The notes under the pieces were generated by a model, which worked only from the letters and a program-made list of their open reading frames with translations, was not told where the DNA came from and searched no databases. From Cupriavidus laharis (GTDB lineage: Bacteria; Pseudomonadota; Gammaproteobacteria; Burkholderiales; Burkholderiaceae): a stretch of 64,000 bases of DNA. The position numbers were made by a program, and so were the translations under genes. The stretch lies in the NCBI RefSeq assembly GCF_914271435.1, contig NZ_CAJZAI010000014.1:43735-107734 (forward strand), given 5' to 3'. The number at the start of each line of letters is the position of its first letter. Position 1 is the stretch's first letter. Of the stretch, positions 32,866 to 42,059 are shown in pieces.

Positions 32866-34005
32866 TCACACGGCAGTCTTCTGCTGTCGTGCCGTGACCG
32901 CCTCGGCAAGCATGTCCAGCATGGCGACCGAATCTTCCCATCCGATACAGGCGTCGGTAATGCTCTGCCCGTATGTCAGCTCCGCCGGGCTGTGCTGGCC
33001 CGGCGTGAATTTCTGCGCACCGGCAAGCAGGTGGCTCTCGACCATCACGCCAAAGACCGACCGGCTGCCGCCGCTGAGTTGTTGCGCCACGTCGCGAGCA
33101 ACGTCGATCTGGCGCAGGTGCTGCTTGCTGCTGTTGGCGTGGCTGCAATCCACCATCAGCCGCCGGCCAAGTCCGGCCGCTTCGAGTTCCTTGCAGGCGG
33201 CGGCCACGGAATCGGCATCATAGTTCGGGGTCTTCCCGCCACGCAGAATGACGTGGCAGTCCGGATTGCCCCTCGTGTGTACCGTCGCGACCTGTCCGTT
33301 CTTGTGCACGCCAAGGAAGTGGTGCGGACGCGAAGCGGCCTGGATGGCGTCGATGGCGATCTTGATATTGCCGTCGGTGCCATTCTTGAAGCCGATCGGC
33401 GCCGAAGTGCCCGACGCCAGTTCCCGGTGCACCTGGCTTTCCGTGGTGCGGGCGCCGATGGCGCCCCAACTGATCAGGTCACCGATGTACTGGGGCGAGA
33501 TGACGTCCAGGAACTCCCCGGCCGCCGGCAGCCCGAGGCGATTGATGTCGACCAGCAGATGGCGTGCCATCCGCAGCCCCTCATCGATACGGTAGCTTTC
33601 GTCGAGGTACGGGTCGTTGATCAGGCCCTTCCAGCCCACGGTGGTGCGGGGCTTTTCAAAATACACGCGCATCACGATTTCGAGCGTCGCGGCGTGGCGC
33701 ACACGCTGCGCCATCAGCCGCTGCGCGTAGTCGAGCGCGGCGTGCGGGTCATGGATGGAGCACGGTCCGATGATGACGAGCAAGCGGTCGTCCTGGCCGT
33801 GCAGGATGCGGGAAATGCGCTGCCGCGTCGTCGTCACCAGCGATTCGACCGGCGTACCGCTGATGGGGAAGAAGCGGATCAGGTGTTCGGGCGGAGGCAG
33901 CGGGATGATGTCGTCGACGCGGGCGTCGTCGGATACGCTGGTGCGGTCCGAGGACCTTGGCCAGCCTTCGCCCATGCTGTAGGTGGAGGACTGCGGGTCG
34001 TGCAT
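32866..34005 (-). CDS. aroG: 3-deoxy-7-phosphoheptulonate (DAHP) synthase, type I
   Basis: A 379-aa enzyme that condenses PEP and erythrose 4-phosphate, the first step of the shikimate pathway. Signatures seen: VIIGPCSIHDPHAALDYA, RVYFEKPRTTVGWKG, GAIGARTTESQ, GFKNGTDGN, and the metal-site LMVDCSHANSSK. Its N-terminus is about 20 residues longer than in E. coli AroG and is low-complexity. The feedback amino acid (Phe or Tyr) cannot be told from the sequence. Confidence 0.95.
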   Translation of the reverse strand: MHDPQSSTYSMGEGWPRSSDRTSVSDDARVDDIIPLPPPEHLIRFFPISGTPVESLVTTTRQRISRILHGQDDRLLVIIGPCSIHDPHAALDYAQRLMAQRVRHAATLEIVMRVYFEKPRTTVGWKGLINDPYLDESYRIDEGLRMARHLLVDINRLGLPAAGEFLDVISPQYIGDLISWGAIGARTTESQVHRELASGTSAPIGFKNGTDGNIKIAIDAIQAASRPHHFLGVHKNGQVATVHTRGNPDCHVILRGGKTPNYDADSVAAACKELEAAGLGRRLMVDCSHANSSKQHLRQIDVARDVAQQLSGGSRSVFGVMVESHLLAGAQKFTPGQHSPAELTYGQSITDACIGWEDSVAMLDMLAEAVTARQQKTAV

Positions 34006-34153
34006 GGTTTGCTCTTGATCTGGATGAACTGGGGCAAACCGGTATGGTAGCCCCTTATGCCTGGCGGCCGATAGCCGTAAGCTGGACGGCCACCAAAGGG
34101 GCAAGTGCAGCAGACCTGTGGGCAGTTCCGTGGTCGCTGAGGCGCCGCTGGCG

Positions 34154-34471
34154 TCAGCCTCCGCTGCAGCCGCAGCCACCGCCTCCACCGCCGCAGGCGC
34201 CGCCAGCTGCTTGCTCGGCCTTGAAAGGACGGACGACGAAGTCAATCACCACGGCCTCGGGGTCACGCTGGACGTAGTGGATCTGAACCTGTTCGCGATA
34301 GCGCTCGCGCAGTTGCGCCAGCAGCGGCTGCGGGTCATGGTCATTGACGAAGCGCATCGATTCCCCGTCACCCAGGGATTCCAGCGCGCCGAAGATGGCG
34401 GCATGGCGGAAGCGCTTCGAAATGCCCCTGGCGTCGAACAGGAAGGGGGTATGGGTCGTGTTCATCGACAT
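34154..34471 (-). CDS. DUF2249 protein with Gly/Cys-rich tail
   Basis: A 105-aa protein. Residues 10-85 fit the DUF2249 fold of small TusA-like proteins: LFDARGISKRFRHAAIFGAL, then GESMRFVNDHDPQPLLAQLR and a final DPEAVVIDFVVR strand. The last 20 residues (AAGGACGGGGGGCGCSGG) are Gly and Cys with little else. Family members occur near nitrite/NO and sulphur-transfer genes, but the role is unproven. The Cys tail could bind metal or sulphur, which is inference. An AAGGAATG-type site precedes the start. Confidence 0.8.
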   Translation of the reverse strand: MSMNTTHTPFLFDARGISKRFRHAAIFGALESLGDGESMRFVNDHDPQPLLAQLRERYREQVQIHYVQRDPEAVVIDFVVRPFKAEQAAGGACGGGGGGCGCSGG

Positions 34472-34609
34472 TCCTTGCTGATTGGCTATGGCGTAGCAGC
34501 TTACCGGGGCGGTGCAGACGGCATTTGACGTAGGACAACGAAATTACAACACGCTGCAACGCGGTTGCCTGAAGCTGGCGAAACGCCGCCAGCGTTCGCC
34601 GCAGGCTGT

Positions 34610-35212
34610 TCATGCGGCAGGCGTGCCAAGCACTTCCTCCACGAACAGCAAGCGGTCATTGCCCCAGAACAGCTCGCCATCGACGATGAAGCTCGGCGCG
34701 CCGAAAATGCCGCGCGCCACAGCTTCCTCGGTGGCGCTCTTGAGGGCTTGCTTGACACCGGCGTCATCGACCATGGCCAGCGCCGCCTGCGGGTCGAAGC
34801 CTGCGCGCACCAGCACGGCGCCGATTTCCCCCGGGTCGTTGAGGTTCCTGCCTTGCTCCCACATGGCGCTGAACATGGCATCCAGATAGCGGTGGAACGC
34901 CGCCTCGTCCTGGCGCTGGAAGCCGATGGCGCCGCGCATCAGCATCAGGGTGTTGACCGGGAAATATGGGTTCTGCATAAACGGCACGCCGTAGCGCCGC
35001 GCCCAGCGCTGGGTGTCCGTACGCGACCAGCTGCCCTTGGCGGGCACCTCCGCAGGGCTGTGGTTGCCCGTTGCCTTGAACACGCCGCCGAGCAGGATGG
35101 GGCGCCAGACGATGGTCGCGCCGGTGCGTTGCGCCACGCGCGGCAGTTCCTTGTAGGCAAGGTAGGAATAGGGGCTGCCGAAGTCGAAGAAGAATTCCAC
35201 CTGCTTGGTCAC
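34610..35212 (-). CDS. DsbA-family 2-hydroxychromene-2-carboxylate isomerase-like protein
   Basis: A 200-aa thioredoxin-fold protein of the kappa-class GST / HCCA isomerase group. FFFDFGSPYSYLAYKELPRV carries the catalytic Ser motif in place of the DsbA CxxC, and FGAPSFIVDGELFWGNDRL is the conserved cis-Pro end. A GTG start at 35212 is favoured by an AAGGAGA site 8 bases upstream. The next gene upstream is an SDR on the same strand. The substrate could be an aromatic degradation intermediate or a glutathione adduct. Confidence 0.88.
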   Translation of the reverse strand: MTKQVEFFFDFGSPYSYLAYKELPRVAQRTGATIVWRPILLGGVFKATGNHSPAEVPAKGSWSRTDTQRWARRYGVPFMQNPYFPVNTLMLMRGAIGFQRQDEAAFHRYLDAMFSAMWEQGRNLNDPGEIGAVLVRAGFDPQAALAMVDDAGVKQALKSATEEAVARGIFGAPSFIVDGELFWGNDRLLFVEEVLGTPAA

Positions 35213-35264
35213 GGTGTGTCTCCTTGGTGTTCTGTCGTGGGGTTTCGTGAGGGATGGGGCGCGC

Positions 35265-35993
35265 TTACCAGCGCTCGATCCAGGGGCGGATGTCGAGTTC
35301 GTGCGTCCACGCATCGCGCGGCTGCCGGTGCAGCATCCAGTAGGTGTCGGCGATATGGTCAGGGTTGACGATGCCGTCCTGTGCCTTGGCCGCGTAGCGT
35401 TCGGGGAAATTCTCGCGGATCCATTCGGTGTCGATGGCGGCGTCGATGACCAGGTGCGCGACGTGGATATTCTTCGGCCCGAGTTCGCGCGCCATGCTTT
35501 GCGCCAGTGCGCGCAGCGCATGCTTGGCACCGGCAAAGGCGGCCATGTTCTCGCGTCCGCGCAGGCTGGCGGTGGCGCCGGTGAAGAAGATCGAGCCGCG
35601 CTGGCGCGGCAGCATCACGCGTGCGGCTTCGCGGCCCATCAGGAAACCGCCGAAGCAGGCCATCTCCCAGACCTTGTAGTACACGCGGGATGTGGTCTCG
35701 ACGATCGGGAACTGCACGTTGGCGCCGATATTGAATACCGCGACTTCCAGCGGTGCAACGTCGCGCTCGATGCGGGAGATCAGCTCGACGGTTTCGTCTT
35801 CCTTGCGCGCATCGCTGCCGAAGGCGTGGGCTTCGCCGCCCTCCGCACGAATCTGTTCTACCAGCGGCGCCAGCTTTTCCGCGCTGCGCCGCGTGACACA
35901 GGCGATATAACCCTCGCGCGCAAAGCGCCGCGCAATGGCGCCGCCCGTGGCGTCGCCTGCGCCGACCACGAGGATGGCTTTCTTCTCCGGCAT
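35265..35993 (-). CDS. SDR-family protein lacking the catalytic Tyr
   Basis: A 242-aa Rossmann protein with a cofactor-binding start (VVGAGDATGGAIARRFA) and an NNAG-like NIGAN. At the active site the YxxxK motif reads F153-AGA-K157, and the usual Ser position is Ala or Thr (FTGATASLRGRENMAAF). Classical dehydrogenase chemistry therefore looks impaired. Related proteins with the same FAGAK motif exist, as I recall, so it may be a distinct subfamily rather than a dead copy. It is probably co-transcribed with the isomerase-like gene 52 bp downstream. Confidence 0.85.
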   Translation of the reverse strand: MPEKKAILVVGAGDATGGAIARRFAREGYIACVTRRSAEKLAPLVEQIRAEGGEAHAFGSDARKEDETVELISRIERDVAPLEVAVFNIGANVQFPIVETTSRVYYKVWEMACFGGFLMGREAARVMLPRQRGSIFFTGATASLRGRENMAAFAGAKHALRALAQSMARELGPKNIHVAHLVIDAAIDTEWIRENFPERYAAKAQDGIVNPDHIADTYWMLHRQPRDAWTHELDIRPWIERW

Positions 35994-36062
35994 GGCTGTC
36001 TCCGTGCTGTCGTGTCGGGTTGTGATCGTAGCAGCGTTGGAGAAATCGCGTTGGCAGATACT

Positions 36063-37004
36063 TCAGCGCGCCTTCAGCTCGGCGGATGCGCGCCGGAGGT
36101 AGTCGACCATCTGCACGGCGCTGCTGGTCAACGGCCGTTCGCGCAAGGTCATGACGCCTACCGGCGGCAGTTCGACGGGCACATCCATGGCGAGGATCCG
36201 CAGGCGGCCTTCGGCCTCCAGCGCCCGAGCTGCGGAACGGGCCATGAAGCCCGCGGCGTCGCGTTCGGTGGCAAAGGTGGCCAGCGCCAGGTACGACGAC
36301 GATTCGATCACGTCCTGCGGCGGGTGCAAACCGTGCTGGTAGAAGGCCTGTTCGATCTTGACCCGCAGCGAGGCCCATGGCGGCGGCAGCACGCATGGCA
36401 TTTCCGACAGGTCGTGCCAGCCGGGGCTGGCCTTGCGCGCGAGGCGGTGCCCGCGCCGGACCACGACCACCATGGGATCGTCGTATAAGGGGTCGGCCAG
36501 CAGGTCGGGTGCAGCGTAGCCGGGTTCCAGCCGGCCGACGATCAGGTCCAGTTCGCTCAGGCGCAGCTTGGGCAGCAGGTGGGTCAGGTCGCCTTCCTCG
36601 ACCAGCACGGTGGCGCGCGGCGAACGGTCCTTGAGCAGGCCGACCGCGCGCGCGAGCAATGCCGGCAGCACCGCGCCCATCGAGCCGATGCGGATGCGCC
36701 CGGACGCGCCGCTTTCCACCGCTGCAATTTCGTCGCGTGTCTGCTCGTATTGCGCCAGCACCGAGCGCGCGAAGCGCACCAGCGATTCTCCGGCCGCAGT
36801 GGGTTCGGTGCCCCGCGTGGAGCGTGTGAACAGCGTCAGGCCCAGCATCTTCTCGACTTCGGTCAGCACGCGCGAGACGGCGGGCTGGCTGACGGACAGG
36901 AACTCGGCCGTGCGGCCGAGGTGCCGGAATTCATCCAGCGCCACCAGCAGTTGCAGGTGACGCAGCTTGATGTTGGAGCGCAACGCGCGGTCGATACTGG
37001 CCAT
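36063..37004 (-). CDS. LysR family regulator of the sugar-acid type cluster
   Basis: A 313-aa LysR protein. The HTH is at about residues 30-50 (LGRTAEFLSVSQPAVSRVLT), followed by LGLTLFTRSTRGTEPTAAGE. It resembles the GbpR/PcaQ-like branch. It is divergent from the Bug-family binding protein gene 131 bp away, with an operator-like repeat between, so it most likely activates the catabolic cluster in response to its substrate. Confidence 0.9.
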   Translation of the reverse strand: MASIDRALRSNIKLRHLQLLVALDEFRHLGRTAEFLSVSQPAVSRVLTEVEKMLGLTLFTRSTRGTEPTAAGESLVRFARSVLAQYEQTRDEIAAVESGASGRIRIGSMGAVLPALLARAVGLLKDRSPRATVLVEEGDLTHLLPKLRLSELDLIVGRLEPGYAAPDLLADPLYDDPMVVVVRRGHRLARKASPGWHDLSEMPCVLPPPWASLRVKIEQAFYQHGLHPPQDVIESSSYLALATFATERDAAGFMARSAARALEAEGRLRILAMDVPVELPPVGVMTLRERPLTSSAVQMVDYLRRASAELKAR

Positions 37005-37016
37005 GCGCGGAGTCTA

Positions 37017-37034
37017 CATAATGATGGTGTTATG
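37017..37034. promoter_or_regulatory. LysR-type operator candidate
   Basis: CATAA-N8-TTATG is an interrupted palindrome 13 bp upstream of the LysR start, in the 131-bp divergent promoter region. Its size and spacing fit a LysR recognition site. Confidence 0.45.
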
Positions 37035-37135
37035 AAGCAATATCAGTTTGTGATTGGATTGTTATGTTTGACGGACACACAATACTGACACAGCCAGGAC
37101 GGCCTGTCCGTCTCATAACAACGGAGACACTCCAC

Positions 37136-38152
37136 ATGACTCAAGGACTCCCCTTCAATCCGAAGCGTCGCAAGTTGCTCATCGGCGGCGCAGCGGCCGC
37201 TGCCGCGGGTACTGCCGGCATCGTTCTGCCTGGTGTGGGCCGCGCTGCGGCGGAGTACCCCGAGCGTCCCATCACGTTCATCTGCCCGTGGCCGGTGGGC
37301 GGAACCGCCGACCAGTCGATGCGCGCCCTGTGCCAGGTGGCGTCCGGCATCCTGAAGCAATCGATCGTGGTCGAGAACCGTGCCGGCGCGTCCGGCATGA
37401 TCGGCACCAGGGCGCTGGCGCGGGCTAATCCTGACGGCTACACGATCGGCCAGATTCCGATCTCGGTCACCCGCTTTTCGCAGCTCGGCATGCTGCAACT
37501 GGACCCGCGTACCGAGCTGACCTACCTGGCACGTACCTCCGGCCAGACCTTCGGCATTGCCGTACCCGTCAATTCGCGCTTCAAGACACTGCAGGATGTG
37601 GTGGCCGCGGCCAAGGCCAGCCCGGGCCGGATCACGTACGGCCATGCGGGCGTCGGCGGCGCCACGCATGTCGGCATGGAGCAGTTCGCGTTGGCCGCGG
37701 GTGTGAAGTTCAACGCCATCGCCTACAAGGGCGGCGCCGCTGCCCTGCAGGATGTGCTGGCCGGACAGGTGGACCTGCTGGCTGATTCGAGTTCGTGGGC
37801 CCCGCATGTCGAAGCCGGCAAGCTGCGCCTGCTGTCGACATGGGGCGAGCAGCGCGCCACACGCTTCAAGGACACGCCTACATTGAAGGAGCTTGGCTAC
37901 AACGTGGTGGTCGAAGCGCCCAACGGTATCGGCGCGCCCAAGGGGCTGCCCGCGGCCGTGGAAAAGAAGCTGCGCGACGCCTTCCGTGCCGCGGTGGCGA
38001 GCAGCGAGTTCCACCAGGTAGCGGCGCGGCTTGACGCGCCCGTGATGTACCTCGACGGCCCCGACTACAAGAAGTATGTGGCGACGGTCTACGACCAGGA
38101 AACCCAGCTGATCCAGAAGCTGAGGCTCAAGGAATTGCTCCAGCAAGGTTGA
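37136..38152 (+). CDS. Bug-family (TTT) substrate-binding protein
   Basis: A 338-aa periplasmic binding protein of the tripartite tricarboxylate transporter type. The leader has a twin-arginine-like start (PKRRKLLIGGAAAAAAGTAG). Conserved blocks are ERPITFICPWPVGGTADQSM, VVENRAGASGMIGTRALARA and VDLLADSSSWAPHVEAGKLR. ACGGAGA precedes the ATG. No membrane partners (TctAB) are adjacent, as is common for Bug proteins. It probably captures the sugar acid or a related carboxylate used by the next genes. Confidence 0.93.
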   Translation: MTQGLPFNPKRRKLLIGGAAAAAAGTAGIVLPGVGRAAAEYPERPITFICPWPVGGTADQSMRALCQVASGILKQSIVVENRAGASGMIGTRALARANPDGYTIGQIPISVTRFSQLGMLQLDPRTELTYLARTSGQTFGIAVPVNSRFKTLQDVVAAAKASPGRITYGHAGVGGATHVGMEQFALAAGVKFNAIAYKGGAAALQDVLAGQVDLLADSSSWAPHVEAGKLRLLSTWGEQRATRFKDTPTLKELGYNVVVEAPNGIGAPKGLPAAVEKKLRDAFRAAVASSEFHQVAARLDAPVMYLDGPDYKKYVATVYDQETQLIQKLRLKELLQQG

Positions 38153-38159
38153 TTGCGAA

Positions 38160-39683
38160 GTGAAAACGAACCCCGTCATCCGGCTGCATGCGAACGACAA
38201 TATCCTGATCGCCAGGAGCGACCTGGCGCTCGGGCTGCAGTTGTCCGACCCGGCGCTACGCGTGCGCGCGCAGGTCTCGGCCGGCCACAAGATTGCTGCC
38301 TGCGCCATTGCCGGAGGTACGCCGGTACGCAAGTACGACACCGTGATCGGCATCGCGGCGCGCGATATCGCCCCCGGCGAGCACGTGCATTCGCACAACC
38401 TGAAGCTGGTGGACTTCTATCGCGATCCGGCCTTCTGCCAGGACGTGCGCGCGGTCGACTACGTCCCGGACGCGGAGCGGGCGACGTTCATGGGCTTTGT
38501 ACGTCCGGATGGCCGCGTCGGCACGCGCAACTTCATCGGCATCCTGTCGTCGGTGAACTGCTCGTCGACGGTGATCCGGCAGATTGCCGCGCATTTCACG
38601 CCGGAACGGCTGGCCGCCTATCCGAACATCGACGGTGTGGTGGCCTTCGCGCAGACCAGCGGCTGCGGCATGTCGTCGCCAAGCGAGCACTTCGACGTGC
38701 TGCGCCGTACGCTGGCCGGCTATGCGCGTCATCCGAACCTGGCGGGCGTGCTGATCGTGGGCCTGGGCTGCGAGCGCAACCAGGTGGCCGGGCTGGTCGA
38801 ATCGCAAGGACTGGAACCGGGCGCTGCCATGCAGACGCTGGTCATGCAGGACACCGGCGGCACGCGCGAGACCATCCAGGCAGGCATCCGTGCCGTGGAA
38901 TCGATGCTGCCGGACGCGAACCGGGTGGTCCGCCAGCGTGTGTCTGCCAGCCATCTGAAGATCGGGCTCGAGTGCGGCGGCTCGGACGGGTTTTCCGGCA
39001 TCAGCGCGAACCCTGCGCTGGGCGCGGCCATGGATATCCTGGTGCGCCATGGGGGCACCGCGATCCTGTCGGAAACCCCGGAGATCCACGGCGTGGAATT
39101 CATGCTGACGCGCCGAGCGGTCACGCCGGAAGTCGGCCAGAAGCTGCTCGACCGCCTTGCCTGGTGGGAACGCTACACCGCCGGCCACAACGCGCAGTTC
39201 AACGGCGTGGTCGGCCATGGCAACCAGCAGGGTGGTCTCGCGAACATCTTCGAGAAGTCGCTGGGGTCGGCCATGAAGGGGGGCACCACGCCGCTGCAGG
39301 CGGTGTATGAATATGCCGAGCCGATCGACAAGGCGGGCTTCGTTTTCATGGACTCGCCGGGCTATGACCCCGTGGCGGTCACCGGCCAGATTGCCAGCGG
39401 CGCCAACCTGATCTGCTTCACGACGGGCCGTGGTTCGATGTTCGGTTCCAAGCCGGCACCGACCATCAAGCTCGCGTCGAATTCCCCCATGTACGCTCGC
39501 CTGCAGGACGATATGGATATCAACTGCGGGCTCGTGGTGGATGGTGTGCTGACGATCGAGCAGATGGGGCAGCGCATCTTCGAACACATCCTGCAGGCCG
39601 CGTCTGGCCAGCCGACCAAGAGCGAACTGCTGGGCCTGGGCGACAACGAATTCGTGCCCTGGCACCTGGGCATCGTCAGCTGA
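38160..39683 (+). CDS. UxaA-family altronate/galactarate-type dehydratase
   Basis: A 507-aa protein with an N-terminal SAF domain (residues 1-85, GEHVHSHNLKLVDF) and the large UxaA domain, in a single chain as in altronate and galactarate dehydratases. Metal and active-site blocks: TSGCGMSS, GLGCERNQV, LECGGSDGFSGISANPALG and DSPGYDPVAVTGQIASG. It would dehydrate a C6 aldonate or aldarate to a 2-keto-3-deoxy acid. A GTG start at 38160 follows the binding-protein stop by 7 bp. Confidence 0.9.
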   Translation: MKTNPVIRLHANDNILIARSDLALGLQLSDPALRVRAQVSAGHKIAACAIAGGTPVRKYDTVIGIAARDIAPGEHVHSHNLKLVDFYRDPAFCQDVRAVDYVPDAERATFMGFVRPDGRVGTRNFIGILSSVNCSSTVIRQIAAHFTPERLAAYPNIDGVVAFAQTSGCGMSSPSEHFDVLRRTLAGYARHPNLAGVLIVGLGCERNQVAGLVESQGLEPGAAMQTLVMQDTGGTRETIQAGIRAVESMLPDANRVVRQRVSASHLKIGLECGGSDGFSGISANPALGAAMDILVRHGGTAILSETPEIHGVEFMLTRRAVTPEVGQKLLDRLAWWERYTAGHNAQFNGVVGHGNQQGGLANIFEKSLGSAMKGGTTPLQAVYEYAEPIDKAGFVFMDSPGYDPVAVTGQIASGANLICFTTGRGSMFGSKPAPTIKLASNSPMYARLQDDMDINCGLVVDGVLTIEQMGQRIFEHILQAASGQPTKSELLGLGDNEFVPWHLGIVS

Positions 39684-39714
39684 CCGCTGTATCCGCACTC
39701 TTTATGCACGTCTT

Positions 39715-41190
39715 ATGTCCCTGACTCTTGCCAATGCCGCGCTGTTGCGCAGCCAGAATTTCATCAACCAGCAATGGTGCAGTGCCGGCCAAGGCCGCCG
39801 CTTCGCCGTCACCAATCCGGCCACGGGCGAAGTGTTTGCCCATGTGCCAGACAGCGACGATGACGACGCAGGGCGCGCAGCGGACGCTGCCGCCGAAGCG
39901 TTTCCCGCCTGGAGTGCCCGGCCGGCGCGCGAGCGTGCGCAACTGATCAAGCGCTGGCATGCACGGATCCTCGCGAACCAGGAAGACCTGGCGCGGATCA
40001 TCTCGGCCGAGCAGGGCAAGCCGCTGACCGAAGCGCGCGGGGAGGTACTGTACGGCGCCTCCTATGTCGAGTGGTTTGCCGAAGAGGCCACGCGCATCTG
40101 CGGCGACATCGTGGCGGAGGCGGTGCCCGGCCGCAAGCTGCTGGTGCTGAAGGAGCCGGTGGGCGTGGTGGCGGCCATCACGCCGTGGAATTTCCCGCTC
40201 GCAATGATTGCCCGCAAGATCGCACCCGCGCTGGCTGCTGGCTGCACGGTGGTGGCCAAGCCCGCCGAGGACACGCCGCTGACCGCGCTCGCGCTGGTCT
40301 GGCTGGCGGAACAGGCGGGCCTGCCGGCGGGTGTGCTCAATATCGTCACGGCGTCGCGCGGAAGCACGCCGAACGTGGTCGATGCCTGGCTGGCTGACAG
40401 CCGTGTACGCAAGATCACGTTCACCGGCTCTACGCCGGTCGGCAAGCACCTTGCGCGGGAATCCGCCGGCACGCTCAAGAAGCTGTCGCTGGAGCTGGGC
40501 GGCAATGCGCCGTTCATCGTGTTCGAGGATGCGGACCTGGACGCAGCGGTCGATGGCCTGATGGCGGCCAAGTTCCGCAACGGCGGACAGACCTGCGTGT
40601 GCCCGAACCGGGTCTACGTGCATGAGGCTGTCCATGACGACTTTGTCCAGCGGCTGGCGCGCCGCGTAGGCCTGCTGCATGTGGGCCCCGCCACGGACGA
40701 GAACGCACAGATCGGGCCGATGATCAATGCGCGCGCCGTCGACAAGATTGAGCGGCACGTCGAGGACGCCGTTGCCAAGGGCGCCCGCGTGGTGACAGGC
40801 GGACGGCGTGTGCGCACGGCAGACGGCCCACACTACTACGCGCCAACCGTGCTGATCGACGCATCGCCTTCCATGGCGCTGTCCTGCGAGGAAACGTTCG
40901 GGCCGGTGGCGCCGGTTTTCCGCTTCCGCGACGAAGCCGAGGTGATCCGTGATGCAAATGACACGCCGTTCGGGCTGGCCGCGTATTTCTATTCGAACGA
41001 CGTGCGCCGCATCTGGCGCGTGGCGCAGGCGCTGGAAACCGGCATGGTAGGTATCAATGAAGGCGCTATCGCCGCAGAGGTGGCGCCATTCGGCGGCGTC
41101 AAGGAATCCGGCTACGGGCGAGAGGGTTCCCGCCACGGACTGGACGACTACCTGCATACCAAGTACCTTTGCCAGGGCCAGCTCGGCTGA
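39715..41190 (+). CDS. gabD: Succinate-semialdehyde / 2-oxoglutarate-semialdehyde dehydrogenase family
   Basis: A 491-aa NAD(P)+-dependent aldehyde dehydrogenase. Visible: ITPWNFPLAMIARKIAPALA, FTGSTPVGKHLA, LSLELGGNAPFIVFEDADLD (general-base Glu) and NGGQTCVCPNR with the catalytic Cys. SSADH and 2-oxoglutarate semialdehyde dehydrogenases share these features. In this cluster it would oxidise the semialdehyde released downstream of the dehydratase or the aldolase. The gabD name reflects family only. Confidence 0.9.
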   Translation: MSLTLANAALLRSQNFINQQWCSAGQGRRFAVTNPATGEVFAHVPDSDDDDAGRAADAAAEAFPAWSARPARERAQLIKRWHARILANQEDLARIISAEQGKPLTEARGEVLYGASYVEWFAEEATRICGDIVAEAVPGRKLLVLKEPVGVVAAITPWNFPLAMIARKIAPALAAGCTVVAKPAEDTPLTALALVWLAEQAGLPAGVLNIVTASRGSTPNVVDAWLADSRVRKITFTGSTPVGKHLARESAGTLKKLSLELGGNAPFIVFEDADLDAAVDGLMAAKFRNGGQTCVCPNRVYVHEAVHDDFVQRLARRVGLLHVGPATDENAQIGPMINARAVDKIERHVEDAVAKGARVVTGGRRVRTADGPHYYAPTVLIDASPSMALSCEETFGPVAPVFRFRDEAEVIRDANDTPFGLAAYFYSNDVRRIWRVAQALETGMVGINEGAIAAEVAPFGGVKESGYGREGSRHGLDDYLHTKYLCQGQLG

Positions 41191-41225
41191 GCGGCAACTT
41201 CGAGTCCCCCCGGATACCAAACACC

Positions 41226-42032
41226 ATGCCAGCACACAACCCGTTCAAGGCCGCCCTGGCGGCCCGCCAGGCGCAGATCGGCCTCTGGCTCTCGATGGCA
41301 ACCCCCTACCTGGCCGAAGTGTCGGCCACTGCCGGCTTCGACTGGCTGCTGATTGACGGCGAGCACTCGCCGAACGACGTGCGCACGACCCTGCAGGCGC
41401 TGCAGGCTGTGGCACCTTATCTGTCGCAGCCCGTAGTGCGCGCGGTGGCGGGCGAAGTCGCGCTGATCAAGCAGCTGCTCGATATCGGCGCGAAGAACCT
41501 GCTGGTGCCGATGGTTGACACCGCGGAGCAGGCACGCACGCTGGTGAGCGCCACGCGCTACCCGCCGCAGGGCATCCGCGGCGTGGGCAGCGCGGCGGCG
41601 CGTGCTTCGCTGTGGAGCGGCCGCGCCGACTACCTCGACGTGGCGAATGACGAGGTCTGCCTGCTGGTCCAGGCGGAAACCGTCACGGCGCTGAAGAACC
41701 TGGAGGCGATCTGCGCGGTGGATGGCGTCCACGGCGTGTTCATCGGCCCGGCGGACCTGGCCGCGTCGATGGGCCATCGCGGCAAGCCGGGGCATCCGGA
41801 CGTGCAGGCGGCCATCGAAGGCGCGATGCGGACCATTGTCGCCAGCGGCAAGGCAGCCGGCACGCTGACCTCCGACCCGGCGCTGGCGCGCCGCTACCTG
41901 GAGCTTGGCTGCACGTTCGTGGCCACCGGCGTCGACGTGACAATGTACGCCAAGGCGGCGCGGCGCCTGGCAGCCGAATTCAAGCCGCAACTGGCCGGCA
42001 ACCCAGGCGGCGCACCTTCCGCCGCGTACTGA
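41226..42032 (+). CDS. HpcH/HpaI-type class II aldolase
   Basis: A 268-aa metal-dependent pyruvate aldolase. Family blocks: GLWLSMATPYLAEVSATAGF, DWLLIDGEHSPND, GAKNLLVPMVDTAEQARTLV (metal Glu/Asp region) and VFIGPADLAASMGHRGKPGH. It would cleave a 2-keto-3-deoxy acid or 4-hydroxy-2-oxo acid to pyruvate plus an aldehyde (tartronate or succinate semialdehyde type). The start at 41226 is favoured over an in-frame GTG inside the dehydrogenase gene. Confidence 0.92.
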   Translation: MPAHNPFKAALAARQAQIGLWLSMATPYLAEVSATAGFDWLLIDGEHSPNDVRTTLQALQAVAPYLSQPVVRAVAGEVALIKQLLDIGAKNLLVPMVDTAEQARTLVSATRYPPQGIRGVGSAAARASLWSGRADYLDVANDEVCLLVQAETVTALKNLEAICAVDGVHGVFIGPADLAASMGHRGKPGHPDVQAAIEGAMRTIVASGKAAGTLTSDPALARRYLELGCTFVATGVDVTMYAKAARRLAAEFKPQLAGNPGGAPSAAY

Positions 42033-42059
42033 ACAGAACCCCGAATTCCCGATCGCAAC

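Noticed and set aside
34118..34528. Plus-strand 136-codon frame opposite the DUF2249 gene
   Set aside because: Low-complexity Ala run produced by the antisense of the Gly/Cys tail.
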